Shown here in pieces: positions 44,030 to 52,265 of a stretch of 64,000 bases of DNA. The DNA is from Leifsonia sp. Root4 (GTDB lineage: Bacteria; Actinomycetota; Actinomycetes; Actinomycetales; Microbacteriaceae), in NCBI RefSeq assembly GCF_001425085.1, contig NZ_LMDN01000003.1, forward strand, positions 289,089-353,088. Direction: 5' to 3'. The position numbers and the translations under genes are program-made. Under the pieces are notes generated by a model, which worked only from the letters and a program-made list of their open reading frames with translations, made no database searches and had not been told where the DNA came from. Position 1 is the stretch's first letter; the number at the start of each line of letters is the position of its first letter.

Positions 44030-44941
44030 ATGACGGTTTCCGAGCGGCAGTTGCGTAGAGACGAGTTGCTCGAACGCTCGTTAGCTCTTGCCGCAAGGCT
44101 GAAGCGAGCTTTGGACGCCTTCGACGGTGGGGCCCTCGACGCTGCAGAAGATGTTTCCGCGTATACGCGCACCCTGCTGGCATCTGGGCAGGGCAACATG
44201 GTCATCTCGAGGCTCTGCCGTGAGCACAGTCTGCCTCTGCCCCAATTGGCCGTATCGGCACCGCCAGCGAAAGCGCCATCTGTGTTTCTCTCGATCGGCC
44301 TATTGCCTACTGGCGAGGATTCGAACGCAACCGAACATCGAGGAATCTCAAAAGTCATTGGTTTCCGTTCTCTCGTCGAATCACCCGCGGTTGAATCCAA
44401 TGCCACGCAGCGGACTTCGAACTCCTGGGGCTACGTCGCGAACCAGTTTGGCAACACATGGGGCAGTCACATCTCTACGACAGTCCCTGAACTCTTCTCG
44501 CGCTTCGCGATGTTCGATTCGGTCGGGATTACGCTTCGTGAGTACGCTGTCCGGCAACTTGGGTGGTTGGCTGAAGAGGCACTTAGGCAGACACTGTCTA
44601 GCCACGACTCAAGTTTGGCGGCGGCGACGAGCACGCGAGGAGTCGACTTCCGTGGACTAACAATCACTCATTTGACGGTGGCCCGAAGCGATCCAGGCGC
44701 ACCGTTCGATATAGCCCCGCAGTTCTCGCTCACACATATCAACGAGCCATCGACGATCATCAATTACGAACACGATGGTTATCGCACATGGCTCGGATTC
44801 AAGGACGGGTATCTGCGCATCGAGGGTAATGTTCCTCAAGGACAAATTGGGAAGCTCGCACCTCGGATTTCGTTTAGCTCCGTGCCTGGCACCAAGTTCG
44901 TCTCGGGCGCTCCTCCTCTGAAAGTGAATCGACTCCACTAG
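44030..44941 (+). CDS. Unknown 303-residue protein, cargo
   Basis: Start ATG 44030 (MTVSERQLRRDELL) is preferred over 44012, which overlaps the intergenic run. An N-terminal helical part (~70 residues) precedes a mixed domain with TSNSWGYVANQFGNTWGSH and GVDFRGLTITHLTVA and a strand-rich C-terminal third. No signal peptide, no recognised family. It is AT-richer than its neighbours and transcribed against them, converging with the ParB-like gene (14 bases between stops). It behaves like inserted cargo. Confidence 0.6.
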   Translation: MTVSERQLRRDELLERSLALAARLKRALDAFDGGALDAAEDVSAYTRTLLASGQGNMVISRLCREHSLPLPQLAVSAPPAKAPSVFLSIGLLPTGEDSNATEHRGISKVIGFRSLVESPAVESNATQRTSNSWGYVANQFGNTWGSHISTTVPELFSRFAMFDSVGITLREYAVRQLGWLAEEALRQTLSSHDSSLAAATSTRGVDFRGLTITHLTVARSDPGAPFDIAPQFSLTHINEPSTIINYEHDGYRTWLGFKDGYLRIEGNVPQGQIGKLAPRISFSSVPGTKFVSGAPPLKVNRLH

Positions 44942-44955
44942 AACCGTGCACCCGG

Positions 44956-46035
44956 TTACGCTTCGCGAGCCACTGCGCCTGAGTCGGCGCGCAGCGCTCG
45001 GAGCTCCTCGGCGAAGGCGGTCGTGGATGCCACGGTCGCCTCGAACAGCTCCCACTGCTCGGCGGTGAGCTCGGAAGCGAGTTCGGCGCAGTCGTAGCGG
45101 AGCCACCAGTCGTGCATGTCGTTCCAGAGGAAGACGAACGCGCGGGTGGGGAGCTTCGTAGTGCTGGATGGCGACGGCGGCGGGTGAACCGGTCGCTTGT
45201 TCTTGGCCTTCGTTTCCGCTTTCACGCGCACAAGTGCTTCCCGAGCCAGTTGTTCGAGCTCGGCCACGCTCGCCGTGCGCTCAGCGGCATGCACCCGTGC
45301 GGCAGCCATCGACGATGCCTGACGGATACCCGCGGGCTGTGCGGCATCCGCTGCCAAACTTTCAAGCTCAGCGACAGCCAGCTGCGTGTTCAGGCGGCGG
45401 TGCGCGGACGTGACCGATCCGCCGTTGTCGATCACACCCAACTCGAGCTGTGCCTGCTCACGGAGGATCGAGTCGAGGCTCTCGTCACCTGCGATGCGTT
45501 GTACGTCGCTGATACGGTCGAGCGTCGTATACGAGCGCCGCCCGGTCACGAGAAGCGCCGCCTGCGCTCGGGCATAGCCATCGAGAAGCGTCACCGGTGC
45601 TGCCACCGTGGCAGCACCGTCTGAGCTGCGGTTTCCCTGCTCGGAACCGAATCGCGATGCCTCCTGACGGTGCCGCGCGTCTTCGGCCAGAAGCATCTTC
45701 ACCTCGCGGTACAGGGAGGCGGCCTCGGTCGGGCCCAGGGACTTGTGCAGTGCGTTGTCGTCTTGCTCCGCGAGCAGCTGGGTCAGCCGGTCCGAAATGC
45801 CGGAACGCACCCAGACGTTGAGCTTGCGCACGCCGAGCTGCCGAAGCGCGGCCAGCCGGCGGGCACCGCAGACGAGAATCCCGTCGGGGGTCACGGTGAT
45901 CGGCTGCAGCAGTCCTTGCCGCTTGATCGAGGCAGCGAGAGCCTCGATGTCGCCGAGGTCGGTGCGATGCCGCGCACCGATTCGGATGGAGTCGATCGAA
46001 CGCTCCAACTCGATGTGACCCGGAGTGCTGGTCAT
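44956..46035 (-). CDS. ParB-like partition/regulatory protein
   Basis: 359 residues from ATG 46035. The ParB/Srx-like N-terminal domain is visible: IGARHRTDLGDIEALAASIKRQGLLQPITVTPDGILVCGARRLAAL; the GARR motif replaces the GERR/GHRR nucleotide contact. A helical DNA-binding part and a coiled C-terminus (ELAAD..AERTASVAELEQLAREALVRVKAE) follow. No ParA lies beside it, so it may aid element stability or regulate transfer. It overlaps the upstream gene by 4 bases. Confidence 0.87.
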   Translation of the reverse strand: MTSTPGHIELERSIDSIRIGARHRTDLGDIEALAASIKRQGLLQPITVTPDGILVCGARRLAALRQLGVRKLNVWVRSGISDRLTQLLAEQDDNALHKSLGPTEAASLYREVKMLLAEDARHRQEASRFGSEQGNRSSDGAATVAAPVTLLDGYARAQAALLVTGRRSYTTLDRISDVQRIAGDESLDSILREQAQLELGVIDNGGSVTSAHRRLNTQLAVAELESLAADAAQPAGIRQASSMAAARVHAAERTASVAELEQLAREALVRVKAETKAKNKRPVHPPPSPSSTTKLPTRAFVFLWNDMHDWWLRYDCAELASELTAEQWELFEATVASTTAFAEELRALRADSGAVAREA

Positions 46036-46913
46036 GCCAGTACTCCCGGCACGTTGCTGGCGATATCCGAAATCAGCTCGTCGTCTCGAAGGAGAGCGTG
46101 AAGCGGTTCGCCGACGATCAACCGAAGCAGGATGCCGCGGCCGGCCGCTGTGTGTGCCTGCAGCGGGTCCGAGCATCCCAAGAGCGCTCGGAGCATCGTC
46201 ATCCAGGCGCGCTGTGGAAGGTCGAGAAGTGCCCGGGCGGCGTAGTCACGCCGCAAGGACTCGTACGCAGAGGGCCGAGATGCGGCGTCCGCCAGTCGGC
46301 TGCAGATGTACTCGACGCCGTCGCGTGCGCGGTCCGGCGGCCAGCCGAGCAGGGTGAACAACGCGATCGCGTCTTCGACGGCCGAATCCACACCGAGCGG
46401 TGGTGCATCGGACGCCTCCTCGACCGGGGTGGTGCGGAACGCGGGGTGATAGTCCGGCAGCGGGTGCTCGCGATCGCTGAAGCGTTCGGCGTCGTGGTAA
46501 CCAGAGAGGCGAGGACGGCGCGCTTGGTGCACAGAGCAGAGAAGACCGTGTGCGCGTTCCTCGGCGATGCAGGTCACTTGCACCGCGCGGGTGACGATCG
46601 CCCAGGGGTCATCGGCGCGCAGCACGGACGGCGCCCGCATCGCGTCGAACGCGGCGGCGGCAGCCTCCCAGGGATCCAGCCCGTGCTTGCGCGCCAGCGC
46701 CGCGTAGCGTTGCGCGGTGAAGCGCATGAGCTCGGCTGCCTCGCGATCCGTTCGCCAGGCGGAACCACCACCAGCCTGCAAGCGACGGAGCAGAGTGCGC
46801 AGGCCCTCGGAGTCTCGAAATGTCGCCGTCCCGGCATCTGGTGGCGCGTTCCAAGCCATCGCCGTGCCTGCCGCGGGTGCGGTCGAGGTCGCAGCGCCCA
46901 GCGGGGTGGTCAT
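46032..46913 (-). CDS. Unknown helical protein of the ICE backbone
   Basis: 293 residues, Ala-rich at the start. A mainly helical middle (FTAQRYAALARKHGLDPWEAAAAAFDAMRAPSVLRADDPWAIVTRAV) loosely recalls the region 2 of sigma-like or DNA-binding proteins, but no catalytic motif is present. Overlaps of 4 bases on both sides (ParB-like and the next gene) show it is part of the backbone operon. No function is proposed. Confidence 0.7.
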   Translation of the reverse strand: MTTPLGAATSTAPAAGTAMAWNAPPDAGTATFRDSEGLRTLLRRLQAGGGSAWRTDREAAELMRFTAQRYAALARKHGLDPWEAAAAAFDAMRAPSVLRADDPWAIVTRAVQVTCIAEERAHGLLCSVHQARRPRLSGYHDAERFSDREHPLPDYHPAFRTTPVEEASDAPPLGVDSAVEDAIALFTLLGWPPDRARDGVEYICSRLADAASRPSAYESLRRDYAARALLDLPQRAWMTMLRALLGCSDPLQAHTAAGRGILLRLIVGEPLHALLRDDELISDIASNVPGVLA

Positions 46914-47317
46914 GGCTCGCGCCGCCCGAGGCCGTACCGCGCAACCGATGGATGCGCGTTCGGTTGCCCGAACTCGGAGAGCGGAGGAAGTTGGGCTGTG
47001 CGCTCTCGGATCGCCCGGCGGGTCGTCGCGGGCGCTCGCCGCATGCGACGGGCCAGTTCGGCCTCAAAGTCGAGTCCGCGGCCGGCAATGCGACCGGTGC
47101 CGGTGTTCAGGAGATCCGATGCGCGAATCCACACAATGCCAGGCCGCCGGGCAGGCTTGCCCATGTTCGAGGAGCCCGGGAGTGCATTACCTTTAGAGCG
47201 CCGGGGGAGTACCGAGAGGTCCGCGTGCTCGGCGTGCACCGGATGCGTGCGATCCACCTCAACGGCATCCTTGATGCGCGCTTCCAAGCGTGGTTCTTCA
47301 TACTCGTGCTCATCCAT
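46910..47317 (-). CDS. Unknown small basic protein of the ICE backbone
   Basis: 135 residues with an acidic start (MDEHEYEEP) and basic C-terminal half (RMRRAPATTRRAIRERTAQLPPLSEFG). It contains PGIVWIRASDLLNTGTGRIAGRGLDFEAELARR, which looks like a short folded core. It overlaps the DUF2637 gene by 8 bases and the following gene by 4. No family recognised. Confidence 0.65.
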   Translation of the reverse strand: MDEHEYEEPRLEARIKDAVEVDRTHPVHAEHADLSVLPRRSKGNALPGSSNMGKPARRPGIVWIRASDLLNTGTGRIAGRGLDFEAELARRMRRAPATTRRAIRERTAQLPPLSEFGQPNAHPSVARYGLGRREP

Positions 47318-47981
47318 CGCTTGTACCCTCGCCTACTCTCGTGGTTTGGACAGCAGGTGCGCCCGGGTGCACCCGGAACCACCGTCCGACGGTGGACGGG
47401 TGCACGCCGAAGTGACGTGCGATCGCCGAGTTCGACCAGCCGAGCGCCCGGAGCGACGAAGCGTCGGTTTGGCCCGCATCGCTCGCCGCGGCATCCGCTC
47501 GAATCGCGGTTGCCGCTGCCGGTTTGGAAACCACTTGCTCCGCGGGAGCCAAGGCGCGGCTGGCCTCGTGCCGCATGAGTACTGAGGTCAGATGCGTGAT
47601 GGCGAGGAGCACGAGGGGCGGGACCGCGGATACGGATGCCGCGAGCAGGAGGGGTACATCGGTCGCTCCGGCAACGAGCGCATGGATCGCGTTTGCGGCG
47701 ACCGAGATGGCGGCGCCTGCGATGAGAAGCATCCACGGGTACCATGCGGCGCGTGACCGTGTCAGCGCCACCACGGCCACCGTCGCGACGACGATGATTC
47801 CGTCGACGATGAGCGGCCACACCCACGCTCGAGCCGCGTCGATGCCCGAGCGGCGGGCGAGGTCGGTGAGCGATGTGAACGAGAGCCAGAACGCGCCTGC
47901 GGCGATGAATACGGTGCCGATGATCGCGGTGACCATCGCCAGTCGGATGCCTTCTTCGCGGGGCCGTGTCATGAGAGGCAT
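47310..47981 (-). CDS. DUF2637 membrane protein with C-terminal helix-turn-helix
   Basis: 223 residues from ATG 47981. Four membrane segments (about 17-38, 54-75, 82-103, 108-130) with the DUF2637 patterns AFWLSFTSLTDLARRSGI and WPLIVDGIIVVAT; the family includes Streptomyces plasmid spread proteins. The tail holds a helix-turn-helix (LRALGWSNSAIARHFGVHPSTVGRWF), so the protein may link membrane and DNA. It overlaps the end of the primase-polymerase gene. Confidence 0.82.
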   Translation of the reverse strand: MPLMTRPREEGIRLAMVTAIIGTVFIAAGAFWLSFTSLTDLARRSGIDAARAWVWPLIVDGIIVVATVAVVALTRSRAAWYPWMLLIAGAAISVAANAIHALVAGATDVPLLLAASVSAVPPLVLLAITHLTSVLMRHEASRALAPAEQVVSKPAAATAIRADAAASDAGQTDASSLRALGWSNSAIARHFGVHPSTVGRWFRVHPGAPAVQTTRVGEGTSDG

Positions 47982-48898
47982 GGCGCATCCCCATTTCTGC
48001 GCTGCTGGGGAGCGGCCCGCTCGCACCACGTCGCATCTTGTAAACCTGATGCAACCGGTGGGCTCTTTTCAGTGGACTGACGGCTCGCCGAGCGGATGGT
48101 CGCGGAGATCTCTCGCTCCGAGAGCCCGGCGCTCGCCGCAGCGGGGGAGAGCGCCGCTTCGACGTCGGTCGGCGCGAAGCCGGCCTCAGCGAGGCGGCAG
48201 GCGGCCCAAAACAAACCACTGTTTCGCTCACCCTCCTCCAGCCGGCTCACCCAGTGCGCAAGTCGGTTCGGCTCCGGCACCGTGGCAGCAGCTGGTCGTG
48301 ATGTCGCTCGAGACGCCGCTTGCGATGCCTTCGGGTCGACAAAGTCGCGCAGCGCAGCAGCATCGACCGGACTCGAACCGTTGGGGGACAGCGAGACGAG
48401 GCGATAGGCAACTCGTCCGCTGTCGATCACCAGAGCAGAGGGAGGCACGACTACGTAGCCACCGTCTCCGCGGAAGTCGATGTGTGCCATGGCCGATTGC
48501 CAGCAGCGTTGCGGACGGGCCGGGTTGGCGGGGTAGTAGATGTGGAGGCCGCCAGACGGAGTGCGTACCCGGGCAATCCCATCCGGAACAAGTTCTGCCG
48601 CGCTCGCTCGGTCGAACGCGACGAAGCCCGAGCCGGCATCCGCCACGTCGATGTCAACGACGTCGATCCCCGAAACGCTGCCTGTCGGCATCCCGAGGTT
48701 TGCCTCGGGCCAGCGAGCCCACCATGTGCGCACTTGGTCGACGTCGCTGCTGGCGTCATGAAAGCCTGCGTGGGTCAGGGGGCGTTTGCCGCCACTGGCG
48801 CACGGAAAGATTCGGATGCCGGAGCGAGCGAAGGCGAGTGCGGCGTCGCGCGCGGGCATCCCGTTCGTCAGGAAGAGCACCTCAGCGACGCCCATCAC
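47969..48898 (-). CDS. Bifunctional primase-polymerase (PrimPol) domain protein
   Basis: 309 residues. Archaeo-eukaryotic primase-like domain: PCASGGKRPLTHAGFHDAS, metal-binding D82-x-D84 (GIDVVDIDV), and RTPSGGLHIYY with the conserved His119, then FRGDGGYVVVPPS. No helicase domain is attached. In actinobacterial ICEs such proteins prime DNA for element replication or second-strand synthesis after transfer. Coupled by overlap (ATGA) to the ArdC-like gene upstream. Confidence 0.9.
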   Translation of the reverse strand: MMGVAEVLFLTNGMPARDAALAFARSGIRIFPCASGGKRPLTHAGFHDASSDVDQVRTWWARWPEANLGMPTGSVSGIDVVDIDVADAGSGFVAFDRASAAELVPDGIARVRTPSGGLHIYYPANPARPQRCWQSAMAHIDFRGDGGYVVVPPSALVIDSGRVAYRLVSLSPNGSSPVDAAALRDFVDPKASQAASRATSRPAAATVPEPNRLAHWVSRLEEGERNSGLFWAACRLAEAGFAPTDVEAALSPAAASAGLSEREISATIRSASRQSTEKSPPVASGLQDATWCERAAPQQRRNGDAPCLS

Positions 48899-49965
48899 AG
48901 CTTCAGCGCTCCGAGCTGCTGCGCCGGGCGGACAGGCAGTACCGCCGCGGCTGTGGCGGCGAGGCCCAGCGCAGGCTTCGATCGGTCGAGTCCAGGGGGA
49001 TTACCCGCTCCGCTATGCGTAGTTGGCAGCTGGTCGAGAATGGCCACGGCTGCTCGACGCACCCGCTCGCCGGTCGACTGCACGACCTCCACTGCAGTCT
49101 TGCCCGACACCGTCGTTGCCCAGGTTGATACGTATGGGATCGTGTAGGCGCTTGTGTCCATCCCATGGGCCGCGCCGATCATCAGAGCTACCGATTCGGC
49201 TTCGACTTCGCCGATCCCGCGGTGAGAGAGCGCCTCGGCGGTGGGTTCATGCATCCGGATGTGGGCGAGCTCATGCGCGAGCGTCTTGACGCGGGCCGCG
49301 GCATCCATATTGGCTCGCACTGTGACGACGCGGCTTCCGAAGTCGGTCATGCCGTTCGCGCGACCGAGTGCCGTTGCGTCCTCCGGGGTGGACAGGCTGA
49401 ACCCACCGCCGCGGACGAGTGCAGCGAGCCCGTCCCAGAGTCCGGTCGGTGCTTCGCTGCTCAACAGTTGCGGGGTGGGCCGCGCGGGGAGGGGCGTGCC
49501 ATCCGTCTGGGAAACGTCCCAAACATAGGCCGGTCTGACTCCGACCATGCGCGGGCGAACGATCTCACCTGGTCGCGGCCTCTCGTTGCGGTTGAGCCTC
49601 CGCCATGAGGAAGGATCGGCCGGTGTGGATGTCGCGAAGCGCGCGTTGACCGGAGCGAAGACCATGTACCCCTTCTGGCCGGCGACGACGTGACGACCAA
49701 GTGTGTGCCACTGCTTGAACCCTGCGACGTTGCTCGGAAACGGTTCGGGAACGAGGCCGTGTCGGTAGGCGGCTTCGTGTTGAGACCAGATCAGGAGCGT
49801 GTTGTTGAACGAGCGCGACCGAAAGTGGGCGGCAAACTCCAGCGCTCGCTTCCACTCGTCGCCGGTGACGAGCGCCTCGACAGACGAGACCAGGCGCTCA
49901 TGAAGCCCCGCGAGCTTCGCATCCAAATCTTGATGCGCTTGCGGATCCGTCGACACATCGATCAC
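48895..49965 (-). CDS. ArdC-like antirestriction protein
   Basis: 356 residues. The N-terminal ssDNA-binding domain has the ArdC pattern (RSFNNTLLIWSQ... FPSNVAGFKQWHTLGRHVVAGQKGYMVFAP). The C-terminal zincin-like domain has H231-E-L-A-H235 and the downstream acidic EVEAES. ArdC proteins protect incoming DNA from restriction in the recipient. It is first in the transfer module, so it would be made early. GGGAAGGTG precedes ATG 49965. The promoter lies in the palindrome-rich gap upstream. Confidence 0.88.
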   Translation of the reverse strand: MIDVSTDPQAHQDLDAKLAGLHERLVSSVEALVTGDEWKRALEFAAHFRSRSFNNTLLIWSQHEAAYRHGLVPEPFPSNVAGFKQWHTLGRHVVAGQKGYMVFAPVNARFATSTPADPSSWRRLNRNERPRPGEIVRPRMVGVRPAYVWDVSQTDGTPLPARPTPQLLSSEAPTGLWDGLAALVRGGGFSLSTPEDATALGRANGMTDFGSRVVTVRANMDAAARVKTLAHELAHIRMHEPTAEALSHRGIGEVEAESVALMIGAAHGMDTSAYTIPYVSTWATTVSGKTAVEVVQSTGERVRRAAVAILDQLPTTHSGAGNPPGLDRSKPALGLAATAAAVLPVRPAQQLGALKL

Positions 49966-50120
49966 CTTCCCGATTGCTCGTCACGCGCATGACGCGGCTG
50001 ACGCATAGGTGTGCTCTGCTGCGCACGGATGCCGCAGGCGCAGTGACGGACATCGCGAGCCCTGCGTGCGGCGATGGCGCGGACTCTGCCGGAACCTTTA
50101 GAACGTGCCAGCACTTCCTT

Positions 50121-50134
50121 TTGAGCATGCTCAA
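50121..50134. promoter_or_regulatory. Operator palindrome O1
   Basis: Perfect 14-base palindrome TTGAGCATGCTCAA, on the transfer-module side of the control region. Confidence 0.75.
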
Positions 50135-50165
50135 TTTGATAGATGCATTCGTTCTAACACTTGAA

Positions 50166-50179
50166 TTGAGCATGCGCAA
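50166..50179. promoter_or_regulatory. Operator palindrome O2
   Basis: TTGAGCATGCGCAA, one mismatch to the perfect palindrome; starts 45 bases after O1. Confidence 0.7.
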
Positions 50180-50187
50180 CCCTTGAT

Positions 50188-50201
50188 TTGAGCATGCTCA
50201 A
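50188..50201. promoter_or_regulatory. Operator palindrome O3
   Basis: Perfect TTGAGCATGCTCAA lying between the -35 and -10 boxes of the plus-strand promoter, 22 bases after O2. Binding here would block the ImmR-like operon, i.e. autorepression. Confidence 0.75.
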
Positions 50202-50279
50202 GGAGTAAATTGAGCCTTCACGCCGTGTGAAGACTCACAATGAGCAGACGATGGTGACGTGCCTGAGCAGAGGTGGTGA

Positions 50280-50717
50280 ATGGTGATCCGCGACTTGACA
50301 GAGGTTGAGAGCAAAGCGGCCGCAGAGGACCTCGCGAAGCGCCTCCGGCTCTTGCTTGACGTCGCGATCGCCGAGACCGATTTCGAACCGACGTTCTCGC
50401 AGATCGCCGCATTTCTTGAGGCGCGCGGGGCGAACCTCTCGCGATCTCGATGGACGTACATGGTGAATGGCCACCGGTACGTGCAAGACCAAGCGATCTT
50501 CGAGGGCCTTGCTGAATTCTTCGACGTGGATGCCGCCTTCCTCGTGGGCGCGGAAGGCGCTGAAACGCCGGCCAGGGTGAGCGCACAGCTCGACCTAGTG
50601 CGATCTATGCGCGCCGCGCGCGTGAAGTCCTATGCCGCTCGCACCTTGGGCGACATCTCACCGAACGCGCTTCAGGCGATCAGCAAATTCCTCGACGAGG
50701 AGATCGCCCGCACATAA
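50280..50717 (+). CDS. ImmR-like helix-turn-helix repressor
   Basis: 145 residues, ATG 50280 after GAGGTGG. The N-terminal two thirds form a helical DNA-binding domain (FSQIAAFLEARGANLSRSRWTYMVNGHRYVQDQAIFEGLAEFFDVDAAFLVG), an XRE-like pattern common in actinobacteria, with a short helical C-terminal part. Its gene is preceded by the three palindromes and followed by an ImmA/IrrE-type protease, as in the ImmR/ImmA switch of ICEBs1. It should repress the transfer module and its own promoter until cleaved. Confidence 0.82.
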   Translation: MVIRDLTEVESKAAAEDLAKRLRLLLDVAIAETDFEPTFSQIAAFLEARGANLSRSRWTYMVNGHRYVQDQAIFEGLAEFFDVDAAFLVGAEGAETPARVSAQLDLVRSMRAARVKSYAARTLGDISPNALQAISKFLDEEIART

Positions 50718-50781
50718 CCAGCGGTCTGAGTACGCCGGGGACGCTGGGATCCAGACACGTCCGAAGGAGAGTGACGACATC

Positions 50782-51246
50782 GTGAACACCGAAGTGATCG
50801 TGTCGGCGGCGTTCAACGGCCTTGGGCTCGGCGATGCGTTTTCATTCGACGAACTGGTTGGCGCTGTGCAAGGTCGGCGCCAGCGCCGCCTGCGCATCGT
50901 CGAGCTTGCTGAACTCGGCGATCACGACGGACTGTGTGCCGTCTGGCTCATGACGGATACCGAGGATATGGTGCTTCACGCCCACAGCGACTCGGCATTG
51001 CACCGGCAGCAGTTCGTACTGCACGAGTTCGCGCACATCCTGCTCGACCATGGTGTCGACGATGATCCTGAGATGCCGGATGTCCTCCTGCCCGACATCC
51101 CTCCCGAGACCCGCCGGCGTCTGCTCCGGCGTCAGAACCTGGACACCGCCGACGAGATCGTCGCGGAGTCGCTGGCTGACAAACTGGCCGCGGCGATCAG
51201 AGGTTCGACCATGCACGGCTCCAGATTTCTGGAGATCTTCGGGTGA
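50782..51246 (+). CDS. ImmA/IrrE-type metallopeptidase
   Basis: 154 residues from GTG 50782; no better-placed start is in frame. Zincin motif H81-E-F-A-H85 (FVLHEFAHILLDH) followed by DEIVAESLADKLAAAI, which holds the third-ligand acidic region. ImmA proteins cut partner repressors to trigger ICE excision and transfer. The stop overlaps the 7-TM gene start (GTGA), so output of the two is coupled. Confidence 0.9.
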   Translation: MNTEVIVSAAFNGLGLGDAFSFDELVGAVQGRRQRRLRIVELAELGDHDGLCAVWLMTDTEDMVLHAHSDSALHRQQFVLHEFAHILLDHGVDDDPEMPDVLLPDIPPETRRRLLRRQNLDTADEIVAESLADKLAAAIRGSTMHGSRFLEIFG

Positions 51247-52265
51247 TCCCAATTCTCGTCTCGGCCCTGATGTGGACGCTCCTCGCGTTTCTGCTCATTC
51301 TGAGACGAGGGCGCGATGAACGCAGCATCACGTACGCCGCGCTTACCATCGCGGTCGCGATGACGCTCAACATCGACCCCGTCTACGAGACGGTCGATAG
51401 CCTCGTTGGCGGCACCAACCTTGCAACCCTTGTCGCTGATCTCGCCCTGATGGTCGGCATCTTCTTCCTCGGCCGCGCAGTCAATAGGGCATCCGATCAT
51501 CAGTCGTGGGCCGTTCAACTCGTACTCAGGCGTTCCACGCTCGCGATCGCCTTTGCCTGCGCGATCATCGCGTTCTTTCTCATCGATCGGGGCACCACCA
51601 CCACGAACTTCATGATCGAGTTGGGGGACCAGCCCGCCGCCGCTGCCTATTCGGTCATCCACTTCCTCTACTACGGGAGCGTCGTCGCGGCGATGGCCGT
51701 GCTGTGTGCGCGACAGGTCCGAGTCAACGAGGGTGCGCAGCGGCTGCCATCGGTTTCCCTGCTGCTCGGCAGTACTCTCGGAGTCATACTGGCCGCCGTC
51801 ATCATCACGATGGATCTCGCTCACGCGGCAAGAAACGACGAGCTGTTGACGTCGGCATCCGTCGCGTACGGACCGCTGAATCTGCTGACGTTCTTCTTCC
51901 TCTGTCTTGGGTTTGCCAGCCAGCCCGCAGTTCGCGCCGTGGAGCGGCGTTCGAGAGAGCGGATGACGCGGGTGCTCGTGCGGGAACTCGAGCCACTCTG
52001 GGGCGCAGCAACTACCGTGCGCCCGGGCATCAGCCAGAACGAGGCGGCCGCATTCCATGCCGATGAGCCCGAAACGCTTCTCCATCGCCAGGTCGTGGAG
52101 ATCCGTGACGCGATGATCGATACGCGGGTGTCATTCGAACTGAGTGAGGCGGAGCGGGAACTCGTTGAGCGTGCCGAGCTGCACCTCCTCGGAGCCGGCT
52201 CGACCGGCACGACGAGCGCCGCTGACTCGACTGCGCCGATCGGCGAAGGGCGGAAACGCGCATGA
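51243..52265 (+). CDS. Seven-helix membrane protein (MAB_1171c-like)
   Basis: 340 residues, GTG start overlapping the protease stop. Seven hydrophobic helices (about 2-20, 29-45, 63-82, 98-115, 135-157, 169-192, 200-222) precede a ~115-residue cytoplasmic tail with RMTRVLVRELEPLW and helical segments. It matches the style of actinobacterial MAB_1171c family proteins, which often accompany XRE and ImmA-like genes; called transporters by annotation, but no transport motif is seen. Its place in the operon suggests a sensor that controls the protease or repressor (inference). Confidence 0.75.
   Translation: MIPILVSALMWTLLAFLLILRRGRDERSITYAALTIAVAMTLNIDPVYETVDSLVGGTNLATLVADLALMVGIFFLGRAVNRASDHQSWAVQLVLRRSTLAIAFACAIIAFFLIDRGTTTTNFMIELGDQPAAAAYSVIHFLYYGSVVAAMAVLCARQVRVNEGAQRLPSVSLLLGSTLGVILAAVIITMDLAHAARNDELLTSASVAYGPLNLLTFFFLCLGFASQPAVRAVERRSRERMTRVLVRELEPLWGAATTVRPGISQNEAAAFHADEPETLLHRQVVEIRDAMIDTRVSFELSEAERELVERAELHLLGAGSTGTTSAADSTAPIGEGRKRA

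Larger units (their letters stand above)
49966..50279. promoter_or_regulatory. Divergent control region between transfer module and ImmR-like operon
   Basis: It holds three TTGAGCATGCTCAA-type palindromes, a fourth half-site (TTGAGC, 50210-50215), a plus-strand promoter (TTGATT 50183-50188, 17-base spacer, TAAATT 50206-50211) and, on the minus strand, a possible TTGCGC...TAGAAC pair with 17-base spacing around 50152-50180. It is much AT-richer than its flanks. This is the obvious on/off switch of the element. Confidence 0.75.
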
